A stretch of 64,000 nucleotides of DNA, taken from contig NZ_JAFCLP010000021.1 of assembly GCF_018129405.1 (NCBI RefSeq), positions 86,556 through 150,555 of the forward strand, written 5' to 3'. This document shows positions 45,415-53,469 of this stretch, in pieces. Made by a program: the position numbers and the translations under genes. The notes under the pieces were generated by a model. It saw nothing but the letters and a program-made list of their open reading frames with translations, had not been told where the DNA came from and searched no databases. Position 1 is the first letter of the stretch; every line of letters starts with the position of its first letter. Origin of the DNA: Bradyrhizobium iriomotense. Lineage in GTDB: Bacteria > Pseudomonadota > Alphaproteobacteria > Rhizobiales > Xanthobacteraceae.

Positions 45415-45706
45415 CGTAGGATGGGTTGAGCCCTTGCGAAACCCATCTTGTCCCGATCACCGCTCTCCGTAATCGCGGCCATCATCCGACTGATCGCCCG
45501 CCCAATCGGCTGGATAGTTGCCGAGCGCCACGTGACGATGAAACGAAGACGGCGCCCAGCTCGTAGGATGGGTTGAGCCCTTGCGAAACCCATCTCCTCC
45601 CGATCACCGCTCTCCGTAATCGCGGCCATCATCTGACTGATCGCCCGCCCAATCGGCTGGATAGTTGCCGAGCGCCACGTGACGATGAAACGAAGACGGC
45701 GCCCAG
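45415..45706. repeat. 145-bp tandem duplication of RAYT 3' end plus REP
   Basis: Bases 45415-45559 and 45562-45706 are nearly identical: three mismatches were seen in 145 bp. Each unit consists of one REP and the last 100 bases or so of the RAYT gene. The first copy is a detached gene end; the second is part of the intact gene. Confidence 0.85.
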
Positions 45707-46137
45707 TCGCGAACCCGGTCGACGTGCCCATGCTTGACCGGATTGATGTGAACATAATCGACATGCCGGGCGAAGTCGGTTTCGTCGCGAATGGTATGCT
45801 CCCAATATCTGCGTTGCCAGATGCCCCGTTCGCCCTTGGCCGAACGGCTTTGGGATATCCTTTCGTTCCGCGCCAGACGACGCGAAAAGGCGGACTTGAT
45901 CAACTGCCAGCGCATTGCAAAATCGGCGTCACCTTCGGGCAATGTCCATACGGTGTGAAGGTGATCGGGCAACACCACGATGGCGTCGATCGTGAATGGG
46001 TGGCGCCGGTGCGTCTGACGAAACGCGGCGCGCAACAGCTCGACATGATCCGTCAGCAACGATAGCTTCCTCTCCGCCAGATTGACGGTGAAGAAGAAGC
46101 ATCCACCCGGAACGAAGTTGCGACGGTACCCGGTCAT
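45604..46137 (-). CDS. REP-associated tyrosine transposase (RAYT, Y1_Tnp/IS200-like)
   Basis: The 177-residue protein has the HUH motif as DHLHTVW (about residue 57), a catalytic-tyrosine region YVHINPVKHG and the N-terminal YRRNFVPGGCFFFTVNLAERK typical of RAYTs. The length is that of an intact enzyme. It nicks single-stranded DNA at REP hairpins and can move them. It lies between inverted REPs, and its 3' end has been duplicated once in tandem. Confidence 0.92.
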   Translation of the reverse strand: MTGYRRNFVPGGCFFFTVNLAERKLSLLTDHVELLRAAFRQTHRRHPFTIDAIVVLPDHLHTVWTLPEGDADFAMRWQLIKSAFSRRLARNERISQSRSAKGERGIWQRRYWEHTIRDETDFARHVDYVHINPVKHGHVDRVRDWAPSSFHRHVALGNYPADWAGDQSDDGRDYGER

Positions 46138-46204
46138 GACGGGACGCTACCACGAAACAAGTGCGATGGGTTTCGCGAAGAGCTCAACCCATCCTACGGG
46201 CTAT

Positions 46205-46459
46205 CGTCCTACGCTCGCCACAACGCTCGGCCCGCAGCCAGCTAGCGATGCCCGCATTGTTGCGCATGAACTCGGACACAGCGTTACGGGTACGGGCGAT
46301 GCTGGTCCTGGGCAGATGGATAATGTAAATCAGAACGAGAACCCAATTGCGACGCAGTTGGGAGATCCCGCAAGAATACAATACTTAGCGGGAAGTGGAC
46401 CAAATAGATTCGATGGCTCGGCCTCATCAGGTGTTTCATCCTTTGAGCCAACCAAATGA
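46205..46459 (+). pseudogene. C-terminal fragment with HELGH metallopeptidase motif (Rhs/polymorphic toxin-like)
   Basis: The 84-residue frame begins at the inner edge of the REP and has no start of its own. It contains RIVAHELGHSVTGTGD, a zincin HExxH motif, then MDNVNQNENPIATQLGDPAR, a pattern I associate with C-terminal peptidase domains of Rhs-type secreted toxins, and ends SSFEPTK. A small gene starts 10 bp later, as expected for an immunity gene. The rest of the toxin gene is absent, probably lost on REP/RAYT insertion. Confidence 0.55.
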
Positions 46460-46469
46460 GCAGCTCAAA

Positions 46470-46853
46470 ATGAACAACTCTGCAATTTGGGCGGTCATTA
46501 CGATGTTGGGGGGAGCATTCAGTCCCGTTCAGGACAATATCCGAACTGTCATCCCCCGCCATATTGGCGATCCGGAGATGGACCTGGCGGAAGCCATCGC
46601 GGCGGGTGACCTTTCGCTTCGCGGCATCTTTGGATACACGGTTGACGTTCCTGGGATAAGAGGCGATGCCGCGACGTTGTCAAAAAAGTTTGAAATCCGT
46701 GTGATCGAGGGTACTTCTGACTCGGTCGATCTTAATCCCTTCGCTTATGGTAATAGAGCAAGGAGATACGCATCTTCTTACAATAAGCTTCTATTCAAAA
46801 GGTTGGGATGCGATCCGGAATTGCCAATGGAAAAATGCAGCGATTATCCGTGA
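46470..46853 (+). CDS. Hypothetical protein, candidate immunity protein
   Basis: From ATG 46470 the protein has 127 residues: MNNSAIWAVITMLGGAFS at the start, then a hydrophilic body (IRTVIPRHIGDPEMDLAEAI, DVPGIRGDAATLSKKFEIRV) and a C-terminus with two Cys (LGCDPELPMEKCSDYP). It is not a recognised family. An upstream in-frame ATG at 46395 or 46413 overlaps the toxin fragment. The position directly after a HELGH-containing C-terminal fragment suggests an immunity protein. AT-rich codon use sets it apart. Confidence 0.5.
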   Translation: MNNSAIWAVITMLGGAFSPVQDNIRTVIPRHIGDPEMDLAEAIAAGDLSLRGIFGYTVDVPGIRGDAATLSKKFEIRVIEGTSDSVDLNPFAYGNRARRYASSYNKLLFKRLGCDPELPMEKCSDYP

Positions 46854-46873
46854 GGTTACTGTGCGTACGCCTA

Positions 46874-46925
46874 GGCTAGCGAGCATAGTTACAAATCGTG
46901 AGGCGCCCTGAAGTTGCGGTCGCCT
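46874..46925. repeat. 52-bp direct repeat, copy 2
   Basis: Matches 45344-45395 with two differences. It follows the second small orphan gene by 20 bp and leads into CCTAAAGTTACCTAAAGTTA, a short tandem repeat ahead of the truncated RAYT. Confidence 0.85.
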
Positions 46926-47001
46926 AAAGTTACCTAAAGTTACGGTGACAGTGCTGGACTGCACTAAATTACACCGGCCGCTTTCGCGGCCATGATGCGG
47001 C

Positions 47002-47391
47002 ATGGCTCGTCTTGCTCGTGTCGTCGTCCCCGGTCATCCCCACCATGTCACCCAGCGCGGCAATGGCCGGGCGCGCACGTTCTTCGAGGACGGCGACTAT
47101 GCGCTGTATCGCGACCTGCTCGCTGCAAACTGCAAAGCCGCCGGCGTCGAGGTGTGGGCCTGGTGCCTGATGCCCAACCACGTGCACCTCATCCAGGTGC
47201 CGTCCGATCCCGAAGGGCTGCGCCATGCGCTCGCGCGCGTGCACCGCAGCTATGCCGGGACCATCCAGGCGCGACGCAAGCGCACCGGACATTTCCGGCA
47301 AGGCCGTTTCGGTGCCGTCGCCATGGACGAACAGCATCTCGAGGCGACGCTGCGCTATGCAAGCATGCTGGACGATTTTGCTGATCTTTGA
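47002..47391 (+). pseudogene. IS200-like/RAYT transposase, C-terminally truncated
   Basis: The 130-residue frame has an N-terminus typical of another RAYT group (ARLARVVVPGHPHHVTQRGN) and the HUH motif in LMPNHVHLI. The region that would continue from the tyrosine helix (LEATLRYAS) breaks off into MLDDFADL and stops, whereas full-length relatives continue for about 80-100 residues (NPVRAG and onward). It is probably inactive. Confidence 0.75.
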
Positions 47392-47868
47392 CGAAGCAAG
47401 CATGGAATGAAGATCGTGTTGGATTTCGCGAAAGCGGGGAATTCGGCGCCGTCTATGGCGACTAGCCGGTAGCGATTTCCGAACGGAGCCAGCATGCCAT
47501 ACTGCCACTGTTTTGCCCGACGCGTCAAAGGGTGTTCGCAAAATACGAAATTCGTGCCGGCCGCGAATCGCGCCCGGCTGACGGCGTGTCCGGCTGCGAA
47601 AACTAGCCTGCGCCGCAGATGCCGCGCCCCTTGCCGGTTTGCTGCTGATTTGCCCGACGCGGCAATGGCTTGACGGAGCGGGCCCTGCGCCGGCCAGCAA
47701 CCGCGCTTCTACTGTGCATGGGGTTGTTTTTCACATTTTGCAGAAGGGCGCCCCCGGTCCGACCTCCCGCCGTCGCCCCCTCCGTTAACCCTTTGCTAAC
47801 CATACACCGGGCAAAAATTGCCGGGTGAAGTCGAGTGTCGTCGGCCGCGTTAGGACGGGAGAGCCCCC
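47392..47868. other. Gene-free interval before flhA
   Basis: About 475 bp with no credible coding frame. A TTTGCCCGACGCG-type motif occurs at about 47513 and again at about 47650, a sequence often seen between Bradyrhizobium genes. The right end carries the probable CtrA box and the flhA ribosome binding site. No terminator with a T-run is seen after the transposase remnant. Confidence 0.5.
47785..47803 (+). promoter_or_regulatory. CtrA-like box upstream of flhA
   Basis: TTAA (47785-47788), seven bases, CTAA (47796-47799), followed by CCAT. This differs by one base from the CtrA consensus TTAA-N7-TTAA. It lies about 66-84 bp before the GTG of flhA, in the right place for activation or repression. 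Confidence 0.5.
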
Positions 47869-50112
47869 GTGGACGCCAGTGCGGTGCCTCACTTTCGGAA
47901 CGGCGGCCCATCGGCCGCCGCGCAGACGTTTGGGGCGCGCGGCCGGCAGTCGCGCGGGGAGGCAGCTACCATGGTCGACGTCACCGCGGGACAGGGCGTA
48001 GGCGGCGGAAAGCCCGGCGTCCCCTCCCTCAACGAGATCGTCAACATCCTCAAGCGCGGCGACATCGCGCTGGCGCTCGGCATCCTCACCATCCTGGTGG
48101 TGCTGATCCTCCCCCTGCCCGCGATCGTGCTCGACCTGTTCCTGGCGATCTCGATCACACTCTCGATCCTGATCCTGATGACGTCGCTGTTCATCCAGGC
48201 GCCGCTGGAGTTCTCGGCCTTCCCGACTATCCTGCTGATCTCGACCATGCTGCGCCTGTCGCTCAACATGGCCTCGACCCGCCTGATCCTGTCGCATGGC
48301 CACGAGGGCACGGACGCCGCCGGTCACGTCATCGAGGCCTTCGGCAGCTTCGTGATGGGCGGCAATTTCGTCATCGGCATCATCGTTTTCGCCATCCTGA
48401 TCATCGTCAACTTCGTCGTCATCACCAAGGGTTCGGGCCGTATCGCCGAAGTCGCCGCCCGCTTCCACCTCGACGCCATGCCGGGCAAGCAGATGGCGAT
48501 CGACGCCGACCTCTCCGCCGGCCTGATCGACGAGAAGGTCGCCAAGCAGCGGCGCAAAGAGCTGGAGGACGAGAGCGGCTTCTTCGGCGCCATGGACGGT
48601 GCCTCCAAATTCGTCCGCGGCGATGCCATTGCGGGCCTCCTCATTGTCTTCATCAACGTCGTCGGCGGCATGATCATCGGCGTGGCGCAACAGGGCATGT
48701 CGTTCGCCGACGCCGGACGCAGCTACACGCTGCTGACGGTGGGTGACGGCCTCGTCACCCAGGTGCCGGCGCTGATCGTCTCGACCGCCGCGGGCCTGCT
48801 CGTCTCCAAGGCCGGCGTGTCCGGCGCCGCCGACAAGGCGCTGATGAAGCAGTTCTCCGGCTATCCGCAGGCGCTGGCGATGTCCTCGGCGGTGATGCTG
48901 GTGCTGGCGGCGCTGCCTGGCATTCCCACCATCCCCTTCCTGGCGCTCGGCGCCGGCGCCGGTGCGCTGGCCTGGCACGCCCGCAACCACAAGCGCACCG
49001 CGGTGAAGGCCGAGGAAGCCGCCAACGCCGCGCCTGCCACTGGTGCACCGGGTGTAGCCGGCGCGGCCGCGGCGGAGGAGCCGATCTCGGCCGCGCTCAA
49101 GATCGACGACCTCAAGATCGAGCTCGGCTATGCGCTGCTGCCGCTCGTCAACGGGCCCGATGGCACCGACCGCCTCACCGAGCAGATCAAGGCGCTGCGC
49201 CGCTCGCTCGCGATCGAGATGGGTTTTGTGATGCCGGCGGTGCGCATCCTCGACAACGTCCAGCTCGAGGCCAATACCTACATCATCAAGATCAAGGAGG
49301 TCGACGCCGGCACCGGCAAGATCTGGCCGAACCAGTTCATGGTCATGGACCCCGGCGGCAGCCAGGTTCAGGTACCCGGCATCCACACCACCGAACCGAC
49401 CTTCGGCCTGCCCGCGACCTGGGTCGATGCCAGCCTCAAGGAGGAAGCCTCGCTCAAGGGCTACACCGTCGTCGACGCCGCGACCGTGCTCTCGACCCAT
49501 CTCACCGAGCTGCTCAAGGCCAACATGTCGGACCTGCTCTCCTATGGCGAGGTGCAGAAGCTGCTCAAGGAGCTGCCGAAGGAGCAGAGCGAGCTGGTCA
49601 AGGACATCGTCCCCGGACAGGTCACGGTCTCCGGCATCCAGCGCGTGCTGCAGCTGCTGCTCGCCGAGCGCATCTCGATCCGCGATCTCTCGACCATCCT
49701 CGAAGGCATCGCGGACTCGCTCGCCTTCTCGCGCAATCCCTCCACCATGGTCGAGCACGTCCGCGCCCGCCTGGCGCGCCAGATCTGCGCGCAAAACACC
49801 TCGTACAACGGCTACCTGCCGCTGATTGCGCTGTCGGCGCGGTGGGAGCAGGCCTTTGCCGAATCCATCATCGGCCAGGGCGAGGAGCGCAGCCTCGCCA
49901 TGCAGCCCTCGAAGCTGTCGGAGTTCATGACCGCCGTGCGCGAGGCGTTCGAGCGCGCCGCCCGCGAAGGCGAGGCGCCGGTGCTGGTCACCTCTGCGGC
50001 AATTCGTCCCTTCGTGCGCTCACTCGTCGAGCGGTTCCGCGCCCAGACCACCGTGCTGTCGCAGGCTGAAATCCACCCCAGGGCGAGGTTGAAAACGGTC
50101 GGAAGCATCTGA
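47869..50112 (+). CDS. flhA: Flagellar export apparatus protein FlhA
   Basis: The 747-residue frame starts at GTG 47869 with GGACGGGAGAG upstream; ATG 47971 with GGGGAGG is a strong alternative that would give 713 residues. The N-terminal half has about eight membrane segments, with the FHIPEP-like SGRIAEVAARFHLDAMPGKQMAIDADL region that defines the family. The C-terminal half is the cytoplasmic export domain with ILSTHLTELLKANMSDLLSYGEVQKLL-type sequence (landmark). FlhA forms the export gate for flagellar substrates. It stands alone here, with a CtrA-like box upstream. Confidence 0.97.
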   Translation: MDASAVPHFRNGGPSAAAQTFGARGRQSRGEAATMVDVTAGQGVGGGKPGVPSLNEIVNILKRGDIALALGILTILVVLILPLPAIVLDLFLAISITLSILILMTSLFIQAPLEFSAFPTILLISTMLRLSLNMASTRLILSHGHEGTDAAGHVIEAFGSFVMGGNFVIGIIVFAILIIVNFVVITKGSGRIAEVAARFHLDAMPGKQMAIDADLSAGLIDEKVAKQRRKELEDESGFFGAMDGASKFVRGDAIAGLLIVFINVVGGMIIGVAQQGMSFADAGRSYTLLTVGDGLVTQVPALIVSTAAGLLVSKAGVSGAADKALMKQFSGYPQALAMSSAVMLVLAALPGIPTIPFLALGAGAGALAWHARNHKRTAVKAEEAANAAPATGAPGVAGAAAAEEPISAALKIDDLKIELGYALLPLVNGPDGTDRLTEQIKALRRSLAIEMGFVMPAVRILDNVQLEANTYIIKIKEVDAGTGKIWPNQFMVMDPGGSQVQVPGIHTTEPTFGLPATWVDASLKEEASLKGYTVVDAATVLSTHLTELLKANMSDLLSYGEVQKLLKELPKEQSELVKDIVPGQVTVSGIQRVLQLLLAERISIRDLSTILEGIADSLAFSRNPSTMVEHVRARLARQICAQNTSYNGYLPLIALSARWEQAFAESIIGQGEERSLAMQPSKLSEFMTAVREAFERAAREGEAPVLVTSAAIRPFVRSLVERFRAQTTVLSQAEIHPRARLKTVGSI

Positions 50113-50242
50113 TTTGCCTTAAGAAGCCGTGTGTTTTTCGGCCACAGGCAAATGGTTTTTGAGTTCCTGGCGCCTTGTGGTCCAAAGGCCGGAAAGGCGC
50201 CCAGAAAGCACATTACAGCTTTGAAATAATTATAAAAAAGAA

Positions 50243-50266
50243 CGATCAAGAGCCGCATCTTGATCG
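50243..50266 (-). terminator. Hairpin with T-run on minus strand
   Basis: A perfect 9-bp stem (CGATCAAGA, loop of six, TCTTGATCG) is followed on the minus strand by TTCTTTTTTATAATT. It would stop leftward transcription coming into the 3' end of flhA, perhaps from the NADH dehydrogenase-like gene. On the plus strand there is no T-run. Confidence 0.55.
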
Positions 50267-50407
50267 CGATCTTTCACGTCATATCACGCTCTTGTGATCG
50301 CCTCTTGGGAACGAATCCGCCCAATACTAGGTTGTTGGGCACCGGAAGCATGAACCTGCCTCAATCGGCGGGCGACTACTTCGGGTAGATGGCGGCAGGA
50401 GGCTTCC

Positions 50408-50608
50408 ATGAACCACTCGATCTACAGCGCCGATCGCGCGACCCATTTGAAGGTTGTGGTCGTCGCCCTCGTCGCAGGGATCGCGGTGGCGGGCTTCAGC
50501 ATCACGGCACGCTCGGGTTCGGATGAAGGTCTGACCCAGACGGCCCGCGTCATCAAGGCCGGCAAGCCGGTCGTTATCACCAGCTCGAACGCGTCCCTCG
50601 TTCGATAA
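50408..50608 (+). CDS. 66-residue single-span membrane protein
   Basis: ATG 50408 is preceded by a strong CAGGAGG ribosome binding site. The protein has one hydrophobic segment (VVVVALVAGIAVAGFSI, about residues 16-32) and a short outer tail ending AGKPVVITSSNASLVR. No function is known. A strong hairpin ends the transcript at 50707. Confidence 0.75.
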   Translation: MNHSIYSADRATHLKVVVVALVAGIAVAGFSITARSGSDEGLTQTARVIKAGKPVVITSSNASLVR

Positions 50609-50706
50609 GGAGATTTGACGAGTTTTGTGAATTCACGCGGCTCTTTACCAGCCCCCCAAAGTCGCCACGTGGATATGTAGACGACCCCAACCCCAAGTCG
50701 ACTACA

Positions 50707-50736
50707 GAAAGCGCCCGCCCCCCACGGGCGCTTTCT
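50707..50736 (+). terminator. Strong hairpin terminator
   Basis: GAAAGCGCCCG pairs with CGGGCGCTTTC (11 bp) around a short loop, followed by TCTCACGT. It lies about 100 bp after the small membrane-protein gene. Confidence 0.7.
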
Positions 50737-50780
50737 CACGTCTGGGGGGTAGCTTGGAAGATCGAGACCACATAGTCGGT

Positions 50781-50907
50781 GTCGTCCTGGCGAAGGCCAG
50801 GACCCATACCGCGAGGTCTGTCGATTGGACGAGGTGCCAGTCCCGGGCAACGTGTCTTCGCCAAACTGCTCCTTGGGGTAATGGGTCCTGGCTTTCGCCA
50901 GGACGAC
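50781..50907. repeat. Palindromic repeat with 26-bp inverted arms
   Basis: The arms 50781-50806 (GTCGTCCTGGCGAAGGCCAG...) and 50882-50907 are inverted copies with one or two differences. This CCTGGC-GAA-GCCAGG palindrome is a known type of Bradyrhizobium intergenic repeat. Confidence 0.8.
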
Positions 50908-50917
50908 AGCTGAAGAT

Positions 50918-52138
50918 TCACCGCGCCCCATAGGTCGGCGGCGGCACCTGCACGATTGGCGCAGCGGCCGCGAACAGCTCGTCCTTGCTGCCGTTGAGCG
51001 GCGGATAGATGCGCTTGCGGTTGATGGTCTGCTTGGTCGCCTTCGCGGCTGCGCCGGTGGCGCGAACCTCGCGATCCCAGCCCTCCGTATAGAGCGCGCC
51101 CCAGCTGCCGAGATCGAGCACGGTGACGTACCAGTCGATCCGCAGCGGCAGCATTGGCTCACCGGCAAGATCGGCCACCACATTGTGGCCGGCGAAACGG
51201 CCCATGGGCCGGGCGAACTGGCAGGACATCACGGTCGGATGCAGTCCGTCGACCACGCTGGAGGCAACGTCGCCGGCCGCGAACACGCCAGGCAGATCCG
51301 CAACACGCATGAAGGGATCGACCAGCAGGCGCCCGAGCCGATCGCGTGCGCCAGGAAAGTTTTCGGCGAGCCGGCTCGCACGCATTCCGGCGCACCAGAT
51401 CACCGTCTGGGTCGGGATGAACTCGCCCGAGCTCAGGTGAATGCCGGCGGCCTCGACCGAGACGACGCGCGCGCCGAGCCGCGTCTCGACATCGAGCGAC
51501 GACAAGGCCGATTCGATGACGGGACGCGCATGCGCGCCGATGGTGACGCCCACGGTCGGATTGGGATCGACCAGGATGATGCGGCGGCTGCCGGTGATGC
51601 CGGCACGCGCCAGCCTGTCCGGCATCTCGGCCGCGACCTCGATGCCGGTAAAGCCGGCGCCGACCACCACGACCGTCGAACGCCCCGGCGACGGCGCGCT
51701 GCGCCCGAGCGAGGCGAGATGATCCTCGAGGCGAAGCGCCGCAGCGTAGGTGTCGACGTCGAAGGCGTGATCGGCAAGGCCCGGAATGTCCGGGCGCATC
51801 ACCTCGCTGCCGAGTGCGAGCACGAGGCGGTCATAGCTCAGCGTCTCCTCGCCGCCGCTGGTGACGAGCGATATCTCGCGATGCGCCGGATCGATGGACT
51901 CGACCTCGCCGAGGCCGTGCGTGACGCCGATCGGATCGAGCAATTGCGCAAGCGGAAGCGCGACCTCGCTGAGGTCGGTCTCGTAATTGCGCACTCGGAT
52001 GTTGTGATAGGGGTTGCGGTCGATGACGCGGATCTCGATGTCACGGCTGGCTGCGCCGATCTCGTCGCGCTTGCGCGCAGCGCCGATGGCCGCCCACAGA
52101 CCTGCAAACCCGGCGCCGAGCACGACGATACGCGCCAT
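50918..52138 (-). CDS. NADH dehydrogenase-like FAD oxidoreductase (type II Ndh family)
   Basis: The 406-residue protein has two dinucleotide-binding motifs: VVLGAGFAGLWAAIGA at the start (FAD) and VVVVGAGFTGIEVAAEM near residue 160 (NADH). The FAD-contact GVFAAGDVA lies near 285, as in type II NADH dehydrogenases. It probably passes electrons from NADH to quinone at the membrane, though the C-terminal membrane-binding helix is not obvious. It is read divergently from nothing nearby; an AraC gene follows upstream on the same strand, 117 bp away. Confidence 0.88.
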   Translation of the reverse strand: MARIVVLGAGFAGLWAAIGAARKRDEIGAASRDIEIRVIDRNPYHNIRVRNYETDLSEVALPLAQLLDPIGVTHGLGEVESIDPAHREISLVTSGGEETLSYDRLVLALGSEVMRPDIPGLADHAFDVDTYAAALRLEDHLASLGRSAPSPGRSTVVVVGAGFTGIEVAAEMPDRLARAGITGSRRIILVDPNPTVGVTIGAHARPVIESALSSLDVETRLGARVVSVEAAGIHLSSGEFIPTQTVIWCAGMRASRLAENFPGARDRLGRLLVDPFMRVADLPGVFAAGDVASSVVDGLHPTVMSCQFARPMGRFAGHNVVADLAGEPMLPLRIDWYVTVLDLGSWGALYTEGWDREVRATGAAAKATKQTINRKRIYPPLNGSKDELFAAAAPIVQVPPPTYGAR

Positions 52139-52255
52139 GTCCGCCTACTGCACTTTCCAAAGAGATCCTGCGGCCTGCCCGCGCAGTCAGATATAGCCCA
52201 TTCGCACCGGCCGACCAACTGCGGCAGCACAAGGCTGCTGCACAAAAACGTGGGC

Positions 52256-53215
52256 TCACGCCTCGCGCAGTTCCGACGGCGTCGCGCCAAACCGCTTGCG
52301 GAAGGCGCGGTTGAAATAGGACAGGTCGGAGAAGCCCGAGGAATGCGCGATGTCGCTGATCTTGCGTGCCCTCGCACGGGGATCGCCGAGCTGCTTTCGC
52401 GCCAGCAGCAGGCGCTGCTCCAGCACGAATTCGGTGAAGGTGGTGCCGGCCTGCTCGAACAGGCGCTGCGCTTGACGCGGGCTGAGCCCCGAGCGTGTCG
52501 CGACTTCGGCCAGGCAGAGATCGTTGCGGCCGAGCGCGGCCATCACGTCGGCCTGCATCAGGTCGAGCCGGGCCGCCGCGTGCCCGCGCCCGCGCGCGAG
52601 GCTTGCGTGCTCGGCATCGGTGCCGAGCAGGAGGCCGACGAGATCGACCATGTGCTGCGCGGTCAGGCGCTGGCCGACGGCGTCGAGATGCGGCGCGTGA
52701 TTGGCGGCGAGCGCATGGTAGCGGAAGATGGTCTCGACGACCGCGCCGTCGGAGAGCACTTGCGACAGCTTGTCCTCGGCGCGCGGATTGATGTCCAGCA
52801 GCGCGCGGCGCGGCATGCGGATGCTGGTGAAGCGATCCTCAATGGTGTGGCCGACGGTGCCGGTGATGCCCATGTCGACGAGCACCATCTGCGCGGGCGC
52901 AAGCTCCACGGTGTGGCCATTCTGTCCGACGCGGACGAGGCCCGCATGCGCCGATATCAGCACGAGATCGTCGCTGCCATCGGCAAGGTGACTCTGGGCG
53001 CGCGAATATTGCGCGGAGGCGCCTTCGGGAATGGCGAGCACGATATTGTCGACCACGCTGATCTGGAGCCGGCAATCGATGCTGTCGCCATGGCTCGGCC
53101 CGATGTCGAGGCCGCAGGGGCCGACGGCCCGCTCGCGCCAATGCTCGAAGGCCGGACCGTGCGGCAGGCCTGCATATTGGTGAATGAAGATGCCCGGCGT
53201 TCTCGCTGCATCCAT
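52256..53215 (-). CDS. AraC-family transcriptional regulator
   Basis: The start MDAARTPGIFIHQYAGL at 53215 gives 319 residues; the longer frame to 53455 lacks a proper start. The C-terminal 100 residues hold the two helix-turn-helices: LCLAEVATRSGLSPRQAQRLFEQAGTTFTEFVLEQRLLLARKQL and ISDIAHSSGFSDLSYFNRAFRKRFGATPSE (landmarks). The N-terminal 200 residues resemble the AraC-binding-like domain of NphR-type activators. Its target may be the NADH dehydrogenase-like gene downstream, but this is not shown. Confidence 0.9.
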   Translation of the reverse strand: MDAARTPGIFIHQYAGLPHGPAFEHWRERAVGPCGLDIGPSHGDSIDCRLQISVVDNIVLAIPEGASAQYSRAQSHLADGSDDLVLISAHAGLVRVGQNGHTVELAPAQMVLVDMGITGTVGHTIEDRFTSIRMPRRALLDINPRAEDKLSQVLSDGAVVETIFRYHALAANHAPHLDAVGQRLTAQHMVDLVGLLLGTDAEHASLARGRGHAAARLDLMQADVMAALGRNDLCLAEVATRSGLSPRQAQRLFEQAGTTFTEFVLEQRLLLARKQLGDPRARARKISDIAHSSGFSDLSYFNRAFRKRFGATPSELREA

Positions 53216-53378
53216 CTGATGTCTCGCCCCTCTTCGGCACAATGATCGGCCGCGCCGACTGCAAATTCCGGGGATTTGACGCGGCGAATTGCGGGGAGGT
53301 TCAAACCGGGATGGGATTTGGCGGGATTTGTCGGAATGCGACGTCGGCATGGACGACGGCGACAATTGGGGGGCTCTT

Positions 53379-53464
53379 GTAGCCCGGATGGAGCGCAGCG
53401 AAATCCGGGACAGTCTCTCCGCGGCGCGAGGCCCCGGATTACGCTTGCGCTCCATCCGGGCTAC
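53379..53464. repeat. Palindromic repeat (TAGCCCGGATGGAGCG family)
   Basis: The left arm 53379-53409 (GTAGCCCGGATGGAGCGCAG...) and the right arm 53433-53464 are inverted copies. It lies between the divergent AraC gene start and the end of the anti-sigma gene and belongs to a well-known repeat of proteobacterial genomes. Confidence 0.85.
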
Positions 53465-53469
53465 GGCCC

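Larger units (their letters stand above)
45411..46202. mobile_element. RAYT element bounded by inverted REPs
   Basis: The left end (45411-45447) begins AGCCCGTAGGATGGGTTGAG and the right end (46165-46202) is its inverted copy. Inside are the RAYT transposase gene on the minus strand and an extra REP at 45562. No target-site duplication is certain. It has the layout of REP-associated transposase loci, where the enzyme acts on single-stranded REP hairpins. Confidence 0.8.

Noticed and set aside
45261-45764. Minus-strand frame with two repeated 50-residue blocks
   Set aside because: The apparent protein repeat is the 145-bp duplicated DNA read in a frame that differs from the RAYT gene. It is not an independent repeat protein.
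46082-46204. ATG at 46082 as the start of the HELGH protein
   Set aside because: This part is antisense to the RAYT 5' end and the REP, so the frame only runs through the mobile element by chance. The HELGH segment is a fragment, not a complete gene.
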